Source: Proteus terrae subsp. cibarius
GTDB taxonomy: Bacteria > Pseudomonadota > Gammaproteobacteria > Enterobacterales > Enterobacteriaceae
Direction: 5' to 3'
DNA length: 64,000 bases
NCBI RefSeq assembly: GCF_011045835.1
Contig: NZ_CP047349.1
Coordinates: 2,418,001 to 2,482,000 of the forward strand
Shown here: positions 6,297 through 15,349 of the stretch, in pieces
How the letters are laid out: each line of letters starts with the position of its first letter
Numbering within the stretch: position 1 is the stretch's first letter
The notes under the pieces: model-generated
What the model was told of the DNA's origin: nothing
The model's database searches: none
The model's input: only the letters and a program-made list of their open reading frames with translations
Program-made: the position numbers and the translations under genes

Positions 6297-7026
6297 AATC
6301 GATAATAAAACGGAGTTCACAAAAAGGCTTCAAGAAGCTTGTTTAGATTCAGGGATTGCTGGTCGTGGGTTAGGTAAAAGAATTACAGATGCACTTGCTG
6401 AACAAGGTATAAAAGTCAGTGCTCCAGCAGTGTGGAAATGGCTAAATAGTGAATCAATTCCCGATCCAACGAATATTTTAGCATTAAGTCAATGGCTCGA
6501 TGTTCGAGCAGAATGGTTAGAATATGGGCGAGGAGCAAAAAGAAACGATGGTGTTTCAGTCAATGAAATGACACCTGTTGATGATTGGGATAATAATACA
6601 CCGATAGAACGAGATGAAGTTGAGATCCCCTTCTATACTACTATTGAATTAGCTGCCGGTTTCGGAAGTTGTACCACAGATAATCAAAAGGTGGAGTTAT
6701 TGAGATTTTCTCGTTCTACATTTAATCGCTATGGCGTTCAACCTAGTGATGCCGTTGCTTTTAAAGTTCATGGTGACAGTATGTCCCCTGTTATCCCTGA
6801 TGGTTCAATTGTCACTATCAGTACAGGACATACAAAAATTGTTGATGGCGGTATTTATGCTATTCAACAAGGTGATCTTTTGAGAGTCAAAATTTTACAT
6901 CGACTTCCCAATAACACCATAATCATCCGTAGCTATAACACTATTGATTACCCAGATGAGCGTTCTACATTAGAAGAAGTAAAAATTTTGGGCCGAGTAT
7001 TTAATTGGTCCGTGATGGGTTGGTAG
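6289..7026 (+). CDS. CI/LexA-type phage repressor with S24 peptidase domain
   Basis: A 245-residue protein with an N-terminal helix-turn-helix DNA-binding domain (about residues 10-75, including GLGKRITDALAEQGI and VSAPAVWKWLN) and a C-terminal S24 peptidase domain. The catalytic Ser is in HGDSMSPVIPDG (about residue 164) and the Lys in LLRVKIL (about 203). The self-cleavage site is probably the AG pair in ELAAGFG (about 122-124). Such repressors cleave themselves when RecA is activated, so the island should be induced by DNA damage. A ribosome binding site AAAGGA lies 9 bases before the ATG. The gene is divergent from Q, and near-identical palindromes lie upstream of and over its start. Confidence 0.9.
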   Translation: MVKIDNKTEFTKRLQEACLDSGIAGRGLGKRITDALAEQGIKVSAPAVWKWLNSESIPDPTNILALSQWLDVRAEWLEYGRGAKRNDGVSVNEMTPVDDWDNNTPIERDEVEIPFYTTIELAAGFGSCTTDNQKVELLRFSRSTFNRYGVQPSDAVAFKVHGDSMSPVIPDGSIVTISTGHTKIVDGGIYAIQQGDLLRVKILHRLPNNTIIIRSYNTIDYPDERSTLEEVKILGRVFNWSVMGW

Positions 7027-7047
7027 TTTATTATAAAAAGTGGCTTT

Positions 7048-7094
7048 ATAATATTATGGTCTAATATTTTTATAACATTGAACCATAATATTAT
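7048..7094 (+). terminator. Inverted repeat after the repressor gene
   Basis: Perfect 13-base arms (ATAATATTATGGT at 7048-7060 and its complement at 7082-7094) flank a 21-base loop, starting 22 bases after the repressor stop. It is AT-rich and lacks a long U run, so it may be a weak terminator or mRNA 3' end structure. Confidence 0.45.
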
Positions 7095-7213
7095 TATTCA
7101 ATAAAATCAACTTGTTAAACAATATTTTTCTTATAAAGTTCCTATTGAATTTTATTATTTTAAAAACCATAAAAAAAGTAAAAAATAAAACTTCATTCAA
7201 TAGGAGAACTAAA

Positions 7214-7654
7214 ATGACTAAACTTATAGTAACTGACTCAGATACTGAGAATAAATTTTATCCTACCAATATTTCATTTAATGCTGATGGTAATACTTAC
7301 TTACTTTCCATGAGTAAGGATAAAGAATATATGACAAGAACAGTTCACCCATCAGGCAAACTGATCCGTGACCCTTTAGCTGATAGTGGTACTTTTGCAT
7401 ATTATTATGATTATATGAGCATTGCTTATGATGCAGTCACAGGTAAACAGTATTTATGTTGCATTTCAACAGAAAACAAATATTTTGAGCTTTTCTTAAT
7501 ACAAGATAGTGGAAAATTAACCTCTACAAATACGTTTAGCTTCGTTAAAGGCTTTAACCGAAGCATTGCTATATTTATCATCAACAGCAAATTCTTTGTT
7601 TATATCCAAAATGAAACAACTAAGTACTGGGAAGTGATGTCAATTAGCAAATGA
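7214..7654 (+). CDS. Hypothetical protein at the island edge
   Basis: I do not recognise this protein. The ATG at 7214 has a good ribosome binding site (AGGAGA, 7202-7207) and gives 146 residues beginning MTKLIVTDSDTENKFYP. A longer frame from 7112 lacks such a site and adds only a Lys/Ile-rich leader. The protein is rich in Tyr, Phe, Ser and Thr with alternating strands (for example TYLLSMSKDKEYM and QYLCCISTENKYFELFLI). This suggests a beta-propeller-like or beta-sandwich fold of repeated blades. It has no signal peptide or membrane segment. It lies alone between the repressor and the tRNA operons in AT-rich DNA, as a cargo gene (moron) of the island might. Confidence 0.6.
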   Translation: MTKLIVTDSDTENKFYPTNISFNADGNTYLLSMSKDKEYMTRTVHPSGKLIRDPLADSGTFAYYYDYMSIAYDAVTGKQYLCCISTENKYFELFLIQDSGKLTSTNTFSFVKGFNRSIAIFIINSKFFVYIQNETTKYWEVMSISK

Positions 7655-7685
7655 CATGAGTTAATCAAAATTTAAATTTATCAAA

Positions 7686-7722
7686 GAAAAAACCCGCTAT
7701 CTCTTGCGAGATAACGGGTTCT
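7686..7722 (-). terminator. Terminator of tRNA operon copy A
   Basis: On the minus strand AACCCGTTATCTC GCAA GAGATAGCGGGTT forms a 13-base-pair stem with one wobble pair, followed by T residues. It lies directly after the tRNA-Thr gene. Confidence 0.9.
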
Positions 7723-7726
7723 TATA

Positions 7727-7802
<76 letters not shown>

Positions 7803-7808
7803 TAATTC

Positions 7809-7896
7809 TGGCGGAAGGATAGAGATTCGAACTCTAGGATGGTTTCCCATCGGCGGTTTTCAAGACCGCTGCCTTCAGCCACTCGGCCATCCTTCC
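7809..7896 (-). tRNA. tRNA-Ser (anticodon TGA), copy A
   Basis: An 88-base class II tRNA with encoded CCA, acceptor GGAAGG, anticodon loop CTTGAAA (anticodon TGA), a long variable arm (GATGGGAAACCATC) and T loop GTTCGAA. It is the first gene of the two-tRNA operon and is identical to copy B. Confidence 0.97.
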
Positions 7897-7906
7897 ATAG
7901 CGCGGA

Positions 7907-7935
7907 ATTATGCCTATCTCTGGCCCCGCTGTCTA
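7907..7935 (-). promoter_or_regulatory. Promoter of tRNA operon copy A with GC-rich discriminator
   Basis: On the minus strand TAGACA (7935-7930), a 17-base spacer and CATAAT (7912-7907) are followed by a GC-rich TCCGCGC discriminator. This is typical of stringently controlled stable-RNA promoters. Confidence 0.8.
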
Positions 7936-8145
7936 GTCCTGATTGTAAAAAAAATGACTTTTTTATCTGTTTGCTCAATCTTCAAACGCTTTTTGCTTAA
8001 AAAATGCTAACCCACTAATATAATGGTTAATTTTTGATAACTATAGATAAAAAATCACAGTGATATCGAGAGATAAATGGAGTAATCCAAAAGGAATTAA
8101 ATAAAAATAAATAAGAGGGAAAGTGAAAAATAGAATGATAGATAA

Positions 8146-8182
8146 GAAAAAACCCGCTATCTCTTACGAGATAACGGGTTCT
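8146..8182 (-). terminator. Terminator of tRNA operon copy B
   Basis: The same 13-base-pair stem as in copy A, with a GTAA instead of a GCAA loop, followed by T residues on the minus strand. Confidence 0.9.
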
Positions 8183-8186
8183 TATA

Positions 8187-8262
<76 letters not shown>

Positions 8263-8268
8263 TAATTC

Positions 8269-8356
8269 TGGCGGAAGGATAGAGATTCGAACTCTAGGAT
8301 GGTTTCCCATCGGCGGTTTTCAAGACCGCTGCCTTCAGCCACTCGGCCATCCTTCC
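8269..8356 (-). tRNA. tRNA-Ser (anticodon TGA), copy B
   Basis: Identical to the gene at 7809-7896: 88 bases, anticodon TGA, long variable arm and encoded CCA. Confidence 0.97.
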
Positions 8357-8366
8357 ATAGCGCGGA

Positions 8367-8395
8367 ATTATGCCTATCTCTGACCCCGCTGTCTA
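8367..8395 (-). promoter_or_regulatory. Promoter of tRNA operon copy B
   Basis: The same TAGACA, 17-base spacer, CATAAT and GC-rich discriminator as copy A, read on the minus strand. Confidence 0.8.
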
Positions 8396-8558
8396 GCTCC
8401 GATTGTAAAAAAATTGGATTTTTTTGTTTGTTTGCTCAAAGTTCATCCGAATATCCCTTTTAAATTGATAACCTGTTAATATAATGACTGAATAATGGTG
8501 ATTGTTTATTCAATTTTCTATTTTTAATTACATTGTCTCTTAAAGGCTCGCAAACTGA

Positions 8559-11267
8559 ATGCGTACATTGAACCAACTCAAGCCAAATACACTAACTCGT
8601 CTATATGCCCTGTTTCTTCTTTTTATGGTCATATCACTTTTTCTATACGCTTACAGTTATTTTGACACTTGGCTAGATAGTAAAAAAAATGCTATCAACA
8701 ATACGACTCACAAATTTGCTCGACAAGTTGAAGATTACCGTTACCACTCTAATCAGCTTTTTCAGCTATCAAATAAAATAACCGATACCTCGACGTTCCC
8801 TGTATTACGACTTAATCCAATAAGATTACGTTCTGATGTATTTTGGCTTGAAGGCAGAGATCAAACCGTAGATTCCATTATATTCGGCAAACCCAATGAG
8901 CAAACCTTTCAGTTAGCACAACGATTTGCAAACTCACTCGAAATTCTTTGGGGAGTGCGTAATGACTACAGTTCGCTTTATTATCTAAATGGTAAAGGGA
9001 ATGATCTTATCTTAATTACGACTCATTCTGTGCTTAAGCCAGAGATCCGTTACAAAGAAAGCTATTTAACATTAACGGCTGAAAACAAACGGTCTGAGTT
9101 ATTGATGCAATCAACGGCATTAGATGAAAAAGAGAGTCTTTCTCCTATTAGGAAAATGTCTACAGAAAACATCTATTACTACACTTATCGCATTATGTTT
9201 AATGTTCCAGGTCAGTTAACCAGCGTAGTGGCGTTTGATTTGCCTATCAATAATTTCTTGCCTTCAGAATTGTCTCCACACTACTTAAGACTACTTCCAA
9301 CAGGTCAACAATCTGTTTACGACAAAAATAGCATTGAAGTATCAACAGACGGCTCTTCACTGATTTTTTCTCAACCTATTGCAGGGATCCCCTATTCACT
9401 CTCTTATGAATACCCGTTGAAATCGATTATAAAAGAGATCACCTACAAAAATATTTGGTTATTAATCAGCCTTCTGGTATTTATTTCTATTTCCATATTT
9501 GGCCATATCTATATTCGAAATAAGTACGTTTTCCCTTATATCTCTATGACTCGTAACCTACGGATCAAAGAAGAGATGACAAACGATATCATTTCAAATC
9601 TCCCGATAGGATTATTAGTCTATAATTTTTCCTCTAACCATAAGATTATTAGTAATAGTCATGCGGAAAAATTACTGCCTCATATCGATTTATCTAAGAT
9701 CCGCCAAATGGCAGTTGAGCATAATGGCTTAATCCAAACGGCTATCAACAACGAAATTTATGAAATAAGAACCAGTAATAACAACAATATTGACAATACA
9801 TCATTATTCATATTTCTGAATAAAGATAACGAAGCATTAATCAATAAAAAATTACAACTTGCACAGCAAGAATATGAGAAAAACACCATCGCACGACGCA
9901 AGATTTTATCTAATATGTCATTAGAATTGATGCGCCCTATTAAAGATATAAATGAGATGGTTTATCAATTCAAAGAGTTATTGCCCGAAGATACTCATCA
10001 ACAATTGCTTAGCTTATTATTAGAGAAAACAAATTACATTTCTGAGTGGATAGAAAATATTACATTAATTAATAAGTTAGAAAATCAAGAATGGAAAGTT
10101 CATAAGGATGAATTTGAACTCTCAACATTAGTTGAATCTATTCTGATAACAGCATCACCTTTTATGATAAGAAAAGGCCTAACACTTTATTTCCACAATA
10201 ACATAAGACCAGGCTTACTTTTAATTAACGATGGCCCTGCTTTAAGTAAGATTATTTTATCATTGATTAATTATGCCATTAGTACGACTAATTATGGAAA
10301 GATAACGGTTAATCTGAATTTAGTTCAAAATAAAGATAAAGAAGAAATACTTATTGATATTATTGACAGTGGAAGCGGGCTTACACCTCAAGACATTGCT
10401 AATATAAAATACCCATTCTTAGGTCAAGCAATGGGAGACAAATATTATTCTAACTCAGGCATCATTTTTTATTTATGTCATTTGCTGTGTAATAAAATAC
10501 AGGGAGAATTAACTATTAAGAGTCAAGAAAGTATTGGTTCTCATTTCCGAATTGTACTCCCATACCAGCATATAGATACGGAAGAACGAACTTTTAACGT
10601 ATTATTAGAGGGAATAAACGCAAAACTTGCCATAAAAAACCCTGAAATAGAAAAAATCATCTGCCAACAGCTTGATAAATATGGCGCTACATACTTTGAT
10701 AAAAATAGAGAGAATCTTTATCCTGAATACGATATCATACTTAGGGATACGCCGAATGATAATCCTGAATCTCCAACAATATTATTAATGAGCTCTATTG
10801 TTGGATTTGAAAAAATATCAAAAGATTTAATTAAGTGTAACTATAACTTCGGTGATCCTTTAATAGAGGCTATTACTTATTTAATTGAAGAAAATGAGTC
10901 ATTTCCCCTAGATACAACTAAAGAGAGTATTTGGGATGAAAATAATAACCTTGATAAATACGAAGTAATTCTTAATAATTATAGGAAGAAGTTGAATGGT
11001 AGTGATTATAAGGAACTATTTATCAGTACTGTTCCTATTGATGTTGAAAAACTACACTTAGAAGCAACAAATAAAGACTTTCATTCTCTAGCCCAGACAG
11101 CTCATCGTCTAAAAGGGGTTTTTGCCATGTTAGATTTAGAATATCTCAGAGAAAGCTGTGAATATTTAGAGCATGACATAAAAAATCATAATGAATTAGA
11201 GATCAAAGAACGTATCACTCAACTGGATAAATGGATTCAACAGTTGCTGCAGCAAGGTAACAATTAA
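8559..11267 (+). CDS. rcsD: Phosphotransfer protein RcsD of the Rcs phosphorelay
   Basis: A 902-residue inner-membrane protein that passes phosphate from RcsC to RcsB. Membrane segments lie at about residues 14-34 and 299-320, enclosing a periplasmic sensor region. The HisKA-like region has SLELMRP (about 454-460) where kinases have SHELRTP, so the kinase His is absent, as known for RcsD. A degenerate ATPase-like domain follows. The C-terminal Hpt domain contains HRLKGVF with the phospho-accepting His at residue 849. It is followed after two bases by rcsB, so the two are co-transcribed. The relay controls capsule, motility (swarming in Proteus) and envelope-stress genes. Confidence 0.95.
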   Translation: MRTLNQLKPNTLTRLYALFLLFMVISLFLYAYSYFDTWLDSKKNAINNTTHKFARQVEDYRYHSNQLFQLSNKITDTSTFPVLRLNPIRLRSDVFWLEGRDQTVDSIIFGKPNEQTFQLAQRFANSLEILWGVRNDYSSLYYLNGKGNDLILITTHSVLKPEIRYKESYLTLTAENKRSELLMQSTALDEKESLSPIRKMSTENIYYYTYRIMFNVPGQLTSVVAFDLPINNFLPSELSPHYLRLLPTGQQSVYDKNSIEVSTDGSSLIFSQPIAGIPYSLSYEYPLKSIIKEITYKNIWLLISLLVFISISIFGHIYIRNKYVFPYISMTRNLRIKEEMTNDIISNLPIGLLVYNFSSNHKIISNSHAEKLLPHIDLSKIRQMAVEHNGLIQTAINNEIYEIRTSNNNNIDNTSLFIFLNKDNEALINKKLQLAQQEYEKNTIARRKILSNMSLELMRPIKDINEMVYQFKELLPEDTHQQLLSLLLEKTNYISEWIENITLINKLENQEWKVHKDEFELSTLVESILITASPFMIRKGLTLYFHNNIRPGLLLINDGPALSKIILSLINYAISTTNYGKITVNLNLVQNKDKEEILIDIIDSGSGLTPQDIANIKYPFLGQAMGDKYYSNSGIIFYLCHLLCNKIQGELTIKSQESIGSHFRIVLPYQHIDTEERTFNVLLEGINAKLAIKNPEIEKIICQQLDKYGATYFDKNRENLYPEYDIILRDTPNDNPESPTILLMSSIVGFEKISKDLIKCNYNFGDPLIEAITYLIEENESFPLDTTKESIWDENNNLDKYEVILNNYRKKLNGSDYKELFISTVPIDVEKLHLEATNKDFHSLAQTAHRLKGVFAMLDLEYLRESCEYLEHDIKNHNELEIKERITQLDKWIQQLLQQGNN

Positions 11268-11269
11268 AC

Positions 11270-11926
11270 ATGAATAACCTTAATATTATTATTGCCGATG
11301 ATCACCCAATCGTTTTATTCGGTATTCGTAAATCTTTAGAACAAATTGAATGGGTCAATGTTGTTGGTGAATTTGAAGATTCAACTTCACTTATCAATAA
11401 CTTACCTAAGTTAAATGTAGATGCTTTAATTACTGACTTGTCTATGCCTGGCGATAAGTATGGTGATGGTATTACACTCATTAAGTACATTAAAAGACAT
11501 TATCCTAATTTGTCGATTATCGTACTAACAATGAATAACAACCCAGCTATTTTGAGCGCAGTCCTTGATCTTGAAATTGAAGGTATTGTACTTAAGCAAG
11601 GTGCTCCGACAGATCTGCCAAAAGCATTGGCTGCACTGCAAAAAGGCAAGAAATTTATGCCTGAAAGTGTTGCGAAGCTACTTGAAAAAGTCAATGCGAA
11701 TGGTTATGGCGATAAACGCTTATCACCAAAAGAGAGTGAAGTACTGAGATTATTTGCTGAAGGTTTCCTTGTAACTGAAATCGCGAAAAAACTGAATCGT
11801 AGTATTAAAACGATTAGTAGTCAGAAAAAATCAGCCATGATGAAATTGGGTGTCGATAACGATATCGCATTACTTAATTACTTATCATCAGTGACTATTG
11901 ATAAGGAAATTAACGGCCCAGATTAA
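11270..11926 (+). CDS. rcsB: Response regulator RcsB
   Basis: A 218-residue DNA-binding response regulator, nearly identical to E. coli RcsB. The receiver domain has the acidic pair DD at residues 10-11, the phospho-acceptor Asp56 in LITDLSMPG, and the conserved Lys in VLKQGAP. The LuxR-type helix-turn-helix lies at about 148-208 (RLSPKESEVLRLFAEGF). It acts as a homodimer or with partners such as RcsA. The start is 2 bases after rcsD. The C-terminus (EINGPD) is slightly longer than and different from E. coli. In Proteus it is known to repress the flagellar master operon and so swarming. Confidence 0.97.
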   Translation: MNNLNIIIADDHPIVLFGIRKSLEQIEWVNVVGEFEDSTSLINNLPKLNVDALITDLSMPGDKYGDGITLIKYIKRHYPNLSIIVLTMNNNPAILSAVLDLEIEGIVLKQGAPTDLPKALAALQKGKKFMPESVAKLLEKVNANGYGDKRLSPKESEVLRLFAEGFLVTEIAKKLNRSIKTISSQKKSAMMKLGVDNDIALLNYLSSVTIDKEINGPD

Positions 11927-11964
11927 TTTCACTGTAGTTACCTTAGTCGCACCGATAAAATCAG

Positions 11965-11998
11965 GAAGCTCAACCCCTTGGGGAGCTTCTCTGCTTTT
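11965..11998 (+). terminator. Probable rcsDB terminator
   Basis: Arms GAAGCTC (11965-11971) and GAGCTTC (11983-11989) flank an 11-base loop, followed by TCTGCTTTTT. It lies 39 bases after the rcsB stop. Confidence 0.65.
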
Positions 11999-12262
11999 TA
12001 GCCTTTACTTTCTCCCTCTCTCCTTTTGAGATTACCTCTTTCTTTCCCTTGTAATATTCTCCTTGTTCACAAGCGCTTCTAAGCTGTATGATTTATCCTT
12101 CTATTCTTCATACCCTTATTAATTTCAGTGCTCACAGAGCATTGTAGAGGCTTTATTACCCTACTTTTTAAGCAATTTATCTTGTTATGGCTCTGCTTTG
12201 TTTTATCTTATCTATCAAAAGGCTTTTTAAATGCATCATTTTTCGCCTTGTTTGGGCTTGAA

Positions 12263-12298
12263 AATAAATAAAGACTAATAAATTAGTCTTTATTTATT
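12263..12298. terminator. Long perfect hairpin 3' of rcsC
   Basis: Perfect 17-base arms (AATAAATAAAGACTAAT and its complement) separated by two bases, ending 25 bases from the rcsC stop. It could serve both converging transcripts, but the stem is AT-rich. Confidence 0.65.
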
Positions 12299-12322
12299 CA
12301 TTTTATCATTCACACTCTAGAA

Positions 12323-15157
12323 TTATTTTTTAGGAATATGCTTCACCAACACTTCTCTTAAAATAGAAAGTGAAACAGGTTTGGATACACAATCATTCAT
12401 TCCGGCATCAATACAGCGTTGCTTCTCTTCGGCAATCGCATTCGCCGTTACCCCTATTACAGGCATATCACTGCCCATTTCTCGTATATGTGTTGCCAAC
12501 TGATAGCCATTCATATTCGGCATATTGACATCCGTCAGAACGATATCAACATGATTCTTAGCTAAATACGTTAATGCATCACAACCATCTTCTGCTGTTG
12601 CTGTATTAAAACCAATTTTTTTCAGTTGATCGGTCAACAATAAGCGGTTTATTGGATGATCATCGACAATAAGGATAGTTAAAGTTTGTAAGCTACAATC
12701 TGTAGCTTGCTCCACCATCTCCACACAATTTGCTTCAACTTTATTTTGTGGTAGTTGCAGTATTATTTTTGTTAGTTCATTTAGTTTATAAGTACTGCAT
12801 ACCCATACGTTTTCAGCTATTTTCTTCGATGGCTCAAAGTAATGCTCATTGATCCTAATAAATTGGCAGTTATCTTTTCTTGGTAGGTCGTAGTCCGTAA
12901 TAATAAAATCGTTTGAAGATATCACCACTTCTTCAGTTAGTAATTCACAGCTCAAACCGAAGTAACGAAGGTATCGACCAATAAAGCCTTCCAAATAAAG
13001 ATTTTTAATGTCTATAAAACAACGAACATTACTTTCTTTATAAATATTCTGTTTAGAAGACGATTCAATTCCTTCTAGAGCACCATAAAGAGGTATACGA
13101 ACCGTAAAACGGCTACCAATATTTTCTTGGGAAACAACACTGATATCCCCATCCATTAAGTTGATCAGTTTTTCACAAATGGCCAAACCTAATCCAGTTC
13201 CCTCAGATGCACTTTCTGTATTTTGAGATACTTGGAAGAATGGCTCGAACAGTTCATGCAATGCTTTATCGCTAATGCCTCTCCCTGTATCGTGAATATC
13301 AAAATAGAGATAATAATCATCTTTATAAAGATGTAAGGTAATACATCCAGTTGTAGTAAATTTAATACTGTTATTCAATAAATTAGAAATAACTTGTTGT
13401 ACACGAACAGGATCGCTATTTACAATTTTTGGTACATCAGGTTCAATAAAACAATAAATAGCCAAGTCTTTTTTCGCAATCAAAGGTAAATAGTTAGAAA
13501 TAACAAAAGAGAGCACTTGGCGACAATTAAATGGCTTAATATCAATTTTTAACTGTTTAGATTCAATTTTCGAGAAATCGAGGATATCGCTGATAATTTT
13601 TAGCAATAGCGATGAGGAGTTATCCATCGTCTTTAGTAATCGAGAAGTATCATCATTTTGTGTAAGCGACTGCAATAATTCTAGATTACCAATAATTCCA
13701 TAAAGTGGTGTCCGTAATTCGTGACTGACTGTTGCCAAAAACATCGATTTAGCTTGGTTAGCTTGCTCCGCAGCTGTCGCCATATTTTGTAGTGAGCGCT
13801 CCATTTTAACCCGTGCACTAATATCCACTAAAACACAGATAGCCACATCCTCATTTTGATAACGTGAGTTAACAAAGCTTATTTGCAAATGATTACGATT
13901 ATTGGTCACTACATCGACCATATTGCTACTTTTCTCAGCAATAATAGAAAGGATATTTTGTTTATCGCTATGACTAAGCAAACGAAAATAGTTATGTGCT
14001 AGCTCGTTACTTAAGATGATCATACCATCACGTATTCTAAGAATACTGATCCCGACCGGCGCTGATGCCACAATCTTATGGTTAAACTGTTCGTGTTCTT
14101 CTAGACGAGAGGCATTATTTTCGGCTGGAGAGAATATTTTTCTCTCAAAGATCCAGACGAAAATAAAAATCATAATAGCTGAGATAATATTTAAAATCAG
14201 CGCATTAAAAATCGTGAATTTAAATTCATTTAAAATTTGCTTGAGTGGTAATGAATACACCACACTAAAAGATGATGGTAATAATTTACGCTTAGCAACT
14301 AAATCACTAAAGTCTTCATCAAAGCCAAAATAAGGGGCGCTAACATCAGGAGCCTGTTTAACGGTATGATAGTTGTTTTCTGCTGGATAGCTTAAAACCG
14401 TAGTATTTCTGCTATTAAGAAGATGAATTGAAATCACTCTATCTTTGGCAGGAGAAAAATATTCAAGACGAATAGCCCTTTCAATACCAATCAGACCAAT
14501 GAATTTACCTGAGGCATAAACTGGCGACATAACATATAAAATGCCACTATCCCCTTTTGCATCTGGCACTATCCAATATTGGTTAGTTTCTTTACCTTGT
14601 GCACGTTGATTAACATAGTTACGTGTATTTTCGTAAACCATTTTTTTCAACATTTCAGTATCAACAGGGGATGCGCGCAATGGGAAGTTAATCATACACA
14701 TGCTATGAGAGCCAACCATAAAGACTTGATTTATCCCTTGTAATGCCGGAGTGTTATCTTTCCAATAATATAAAATACTGTTAAAAGAGCGGAAATAGTT
14801 GTTTGTTTGTCCTTTAAATAATTCACAATCTGCGGTGTCATTAAGTTTATGAAGTGAGAATGGCCCTTCATAAAATAATGAGTTTTTCATGTTTGGATTT
14901 AAGTTAATTTGTTCTTGGTGACGTTCTGCGAGGTATTGTAGATCACGGATAGTGCCGGAAGTTTGTCTAAAGAAACCAAGGAGATTAGTGTAGTTATTAC
15001 TATACTCTTGCCGAATATCAGACTTTGTATCATTGAAGATATTGATGAGGTAAAACATGGTTAGCAATGCACCCATCGCCCACAACATGATACCTAATAT
15101 GCGAAAAAGGTAGCGGGAAATCTTTAACGATGTTTTAAAGGACGAGAGATATCTCAA
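12323..15157 (-). CDS. rcsC: Hybrid sensor histidine kinase RcsC
   Basis: A 944-residue inner-membrane hybrid kinase. Membrane segments lie at about residues 20-40 and 310-335 around a periplasmic domain. A PAS-like linker follows, then the HisKA site SHELRTPL with His479, the same number as in E. coli. The HATPase domain has DTGRGIS and GTGLGLAI. An RcsC-specific ABL-like domain (about 700-790) precedes the C-terminal receiver with phospho-acceptor Asp876 in VLTDVNMPN. It autophosphorylates and sends phosphate to RcsD and then RcsB. It is convergent with rcsB and has its own promoter region upstream of 15157. Length and all key residues look intact. Confidence 0.96.
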   Translation of the reverse strand: MRYLSSFKTSLKISRYLFRILGIMLWAMGALLTMFYLINIFNDTKSDIRQEYSNNYTNLLGFFRQTSGTIRDLQYLAERHQEQINLNPNMKNSLFYEGPFSLHKLNDTADCELFKGQTNNYFRSFNSILYYWKDNTPALQGINQVFMVGSHSMCMINFPLRASPVDTEMLKKMVYENTRNYVNQRAQGKETNQYWIVPDAKGDSGILYVMSPVYASGKFIGLIGIERAIRLEYFSPAKDRVISIHLLNSRNTTVLSYPAENNYHTVKQAPDVSAPYFGFDEDFSDLVAKRKLLPSSFSVVYSLPLKQILNEFKFTIFNALILNIISAIMIFIFVWIFERKIFSPAENNASRLEEHEQFNHKIVASAPVGISILRIRDGMIILSNELAHNYFRLLSHSDKQNILSIIAEKSSNMVDVVTNNRNHLQISFVNSRYQNEDVAICVLVDISARVKMERSLQNMATAAEQANQAKSMFLATVSHELRTPLYGIIGNLELLQSLTQNDDTSRLLKTMDNSSSLLLKIISDILDFSKIESKQLKIDIKPFNCRQVLSFVISNYLPLIAKKDLAIYCFIEPDVPKIVNSDPVRVQQVISNLLNNSIKFTTTGCITLHLYKDDYYLYFDIHDTGRGISDKALHELFEPFFQVSQNTESASEGTGLGLAICEKLINLMDGDISVVSQENIGSRFTVRIPLYGALEGIESSSKQNIYKESNVRCFIDIKNLYLEGFIGRYLRYFGLSCELLTEEVVISSNDFIITDYDLPRKDNCQFIRINEHYFEPSKKIAENVWVCSTYKLNELTKIILQLPQNKVEANCVEMVEQATDCSLQTLTILIVDDHPINRLLLTDQLKKIGFNTATAEDGCDALTYLAKNHVDIVLTDVNMPNMNGYQLATHIREMGSDMPVIGVTANAIAEEKQRCIDAGMNDCVSKPVSLSILREVLVKHIPKK

Positions 15158-15287
15158 ACAACCACCCTAATCAATATTCCTACCGCACAAGAAACTTATT
15201 CTATTCTAGCAGAAGTTACTGAATGTCTGAATGATATGATCTTTATCATCAGGATAATTTTTTCTGATGATGAACTGATCCTACCAC

Positions 15288-15317
15288 ATAAAAAAAGCAG
15301 GCAATTATGCCTGCTTT
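15288..15317. terminator. gyrA terminator (bidirectional form)
   Basis: Arms AAAGCAGGCA and TGCCTGCTTT with an ATTA loop, flanked by A residues on the left and T-rich sequence on the right. It lies 33 bases after the gyrA stop. Confidence 0.85.
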
Positions 15318-15349
15318 CTTTTATTTATACATCACAATAATGATAAATA

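Larger units (their letters stand above)
11927..12322. other. Intergenic stretch between convergent rcsB and rcsC
   Basis: About 400 bases hold no supported gene. They contain two hairpins (11965-11989 and 12263-12298). The middle part (12000-12240) is T-rich on the plus strand with no clear signal. Confidence 0.6.

Noticed and set aside
12000..12240. Small RNA between rcsB and rcsC
   Set aside because: The stretch is T-rich without a promoter plus terminator pair of its own; only the two flanking hairpins are clear.
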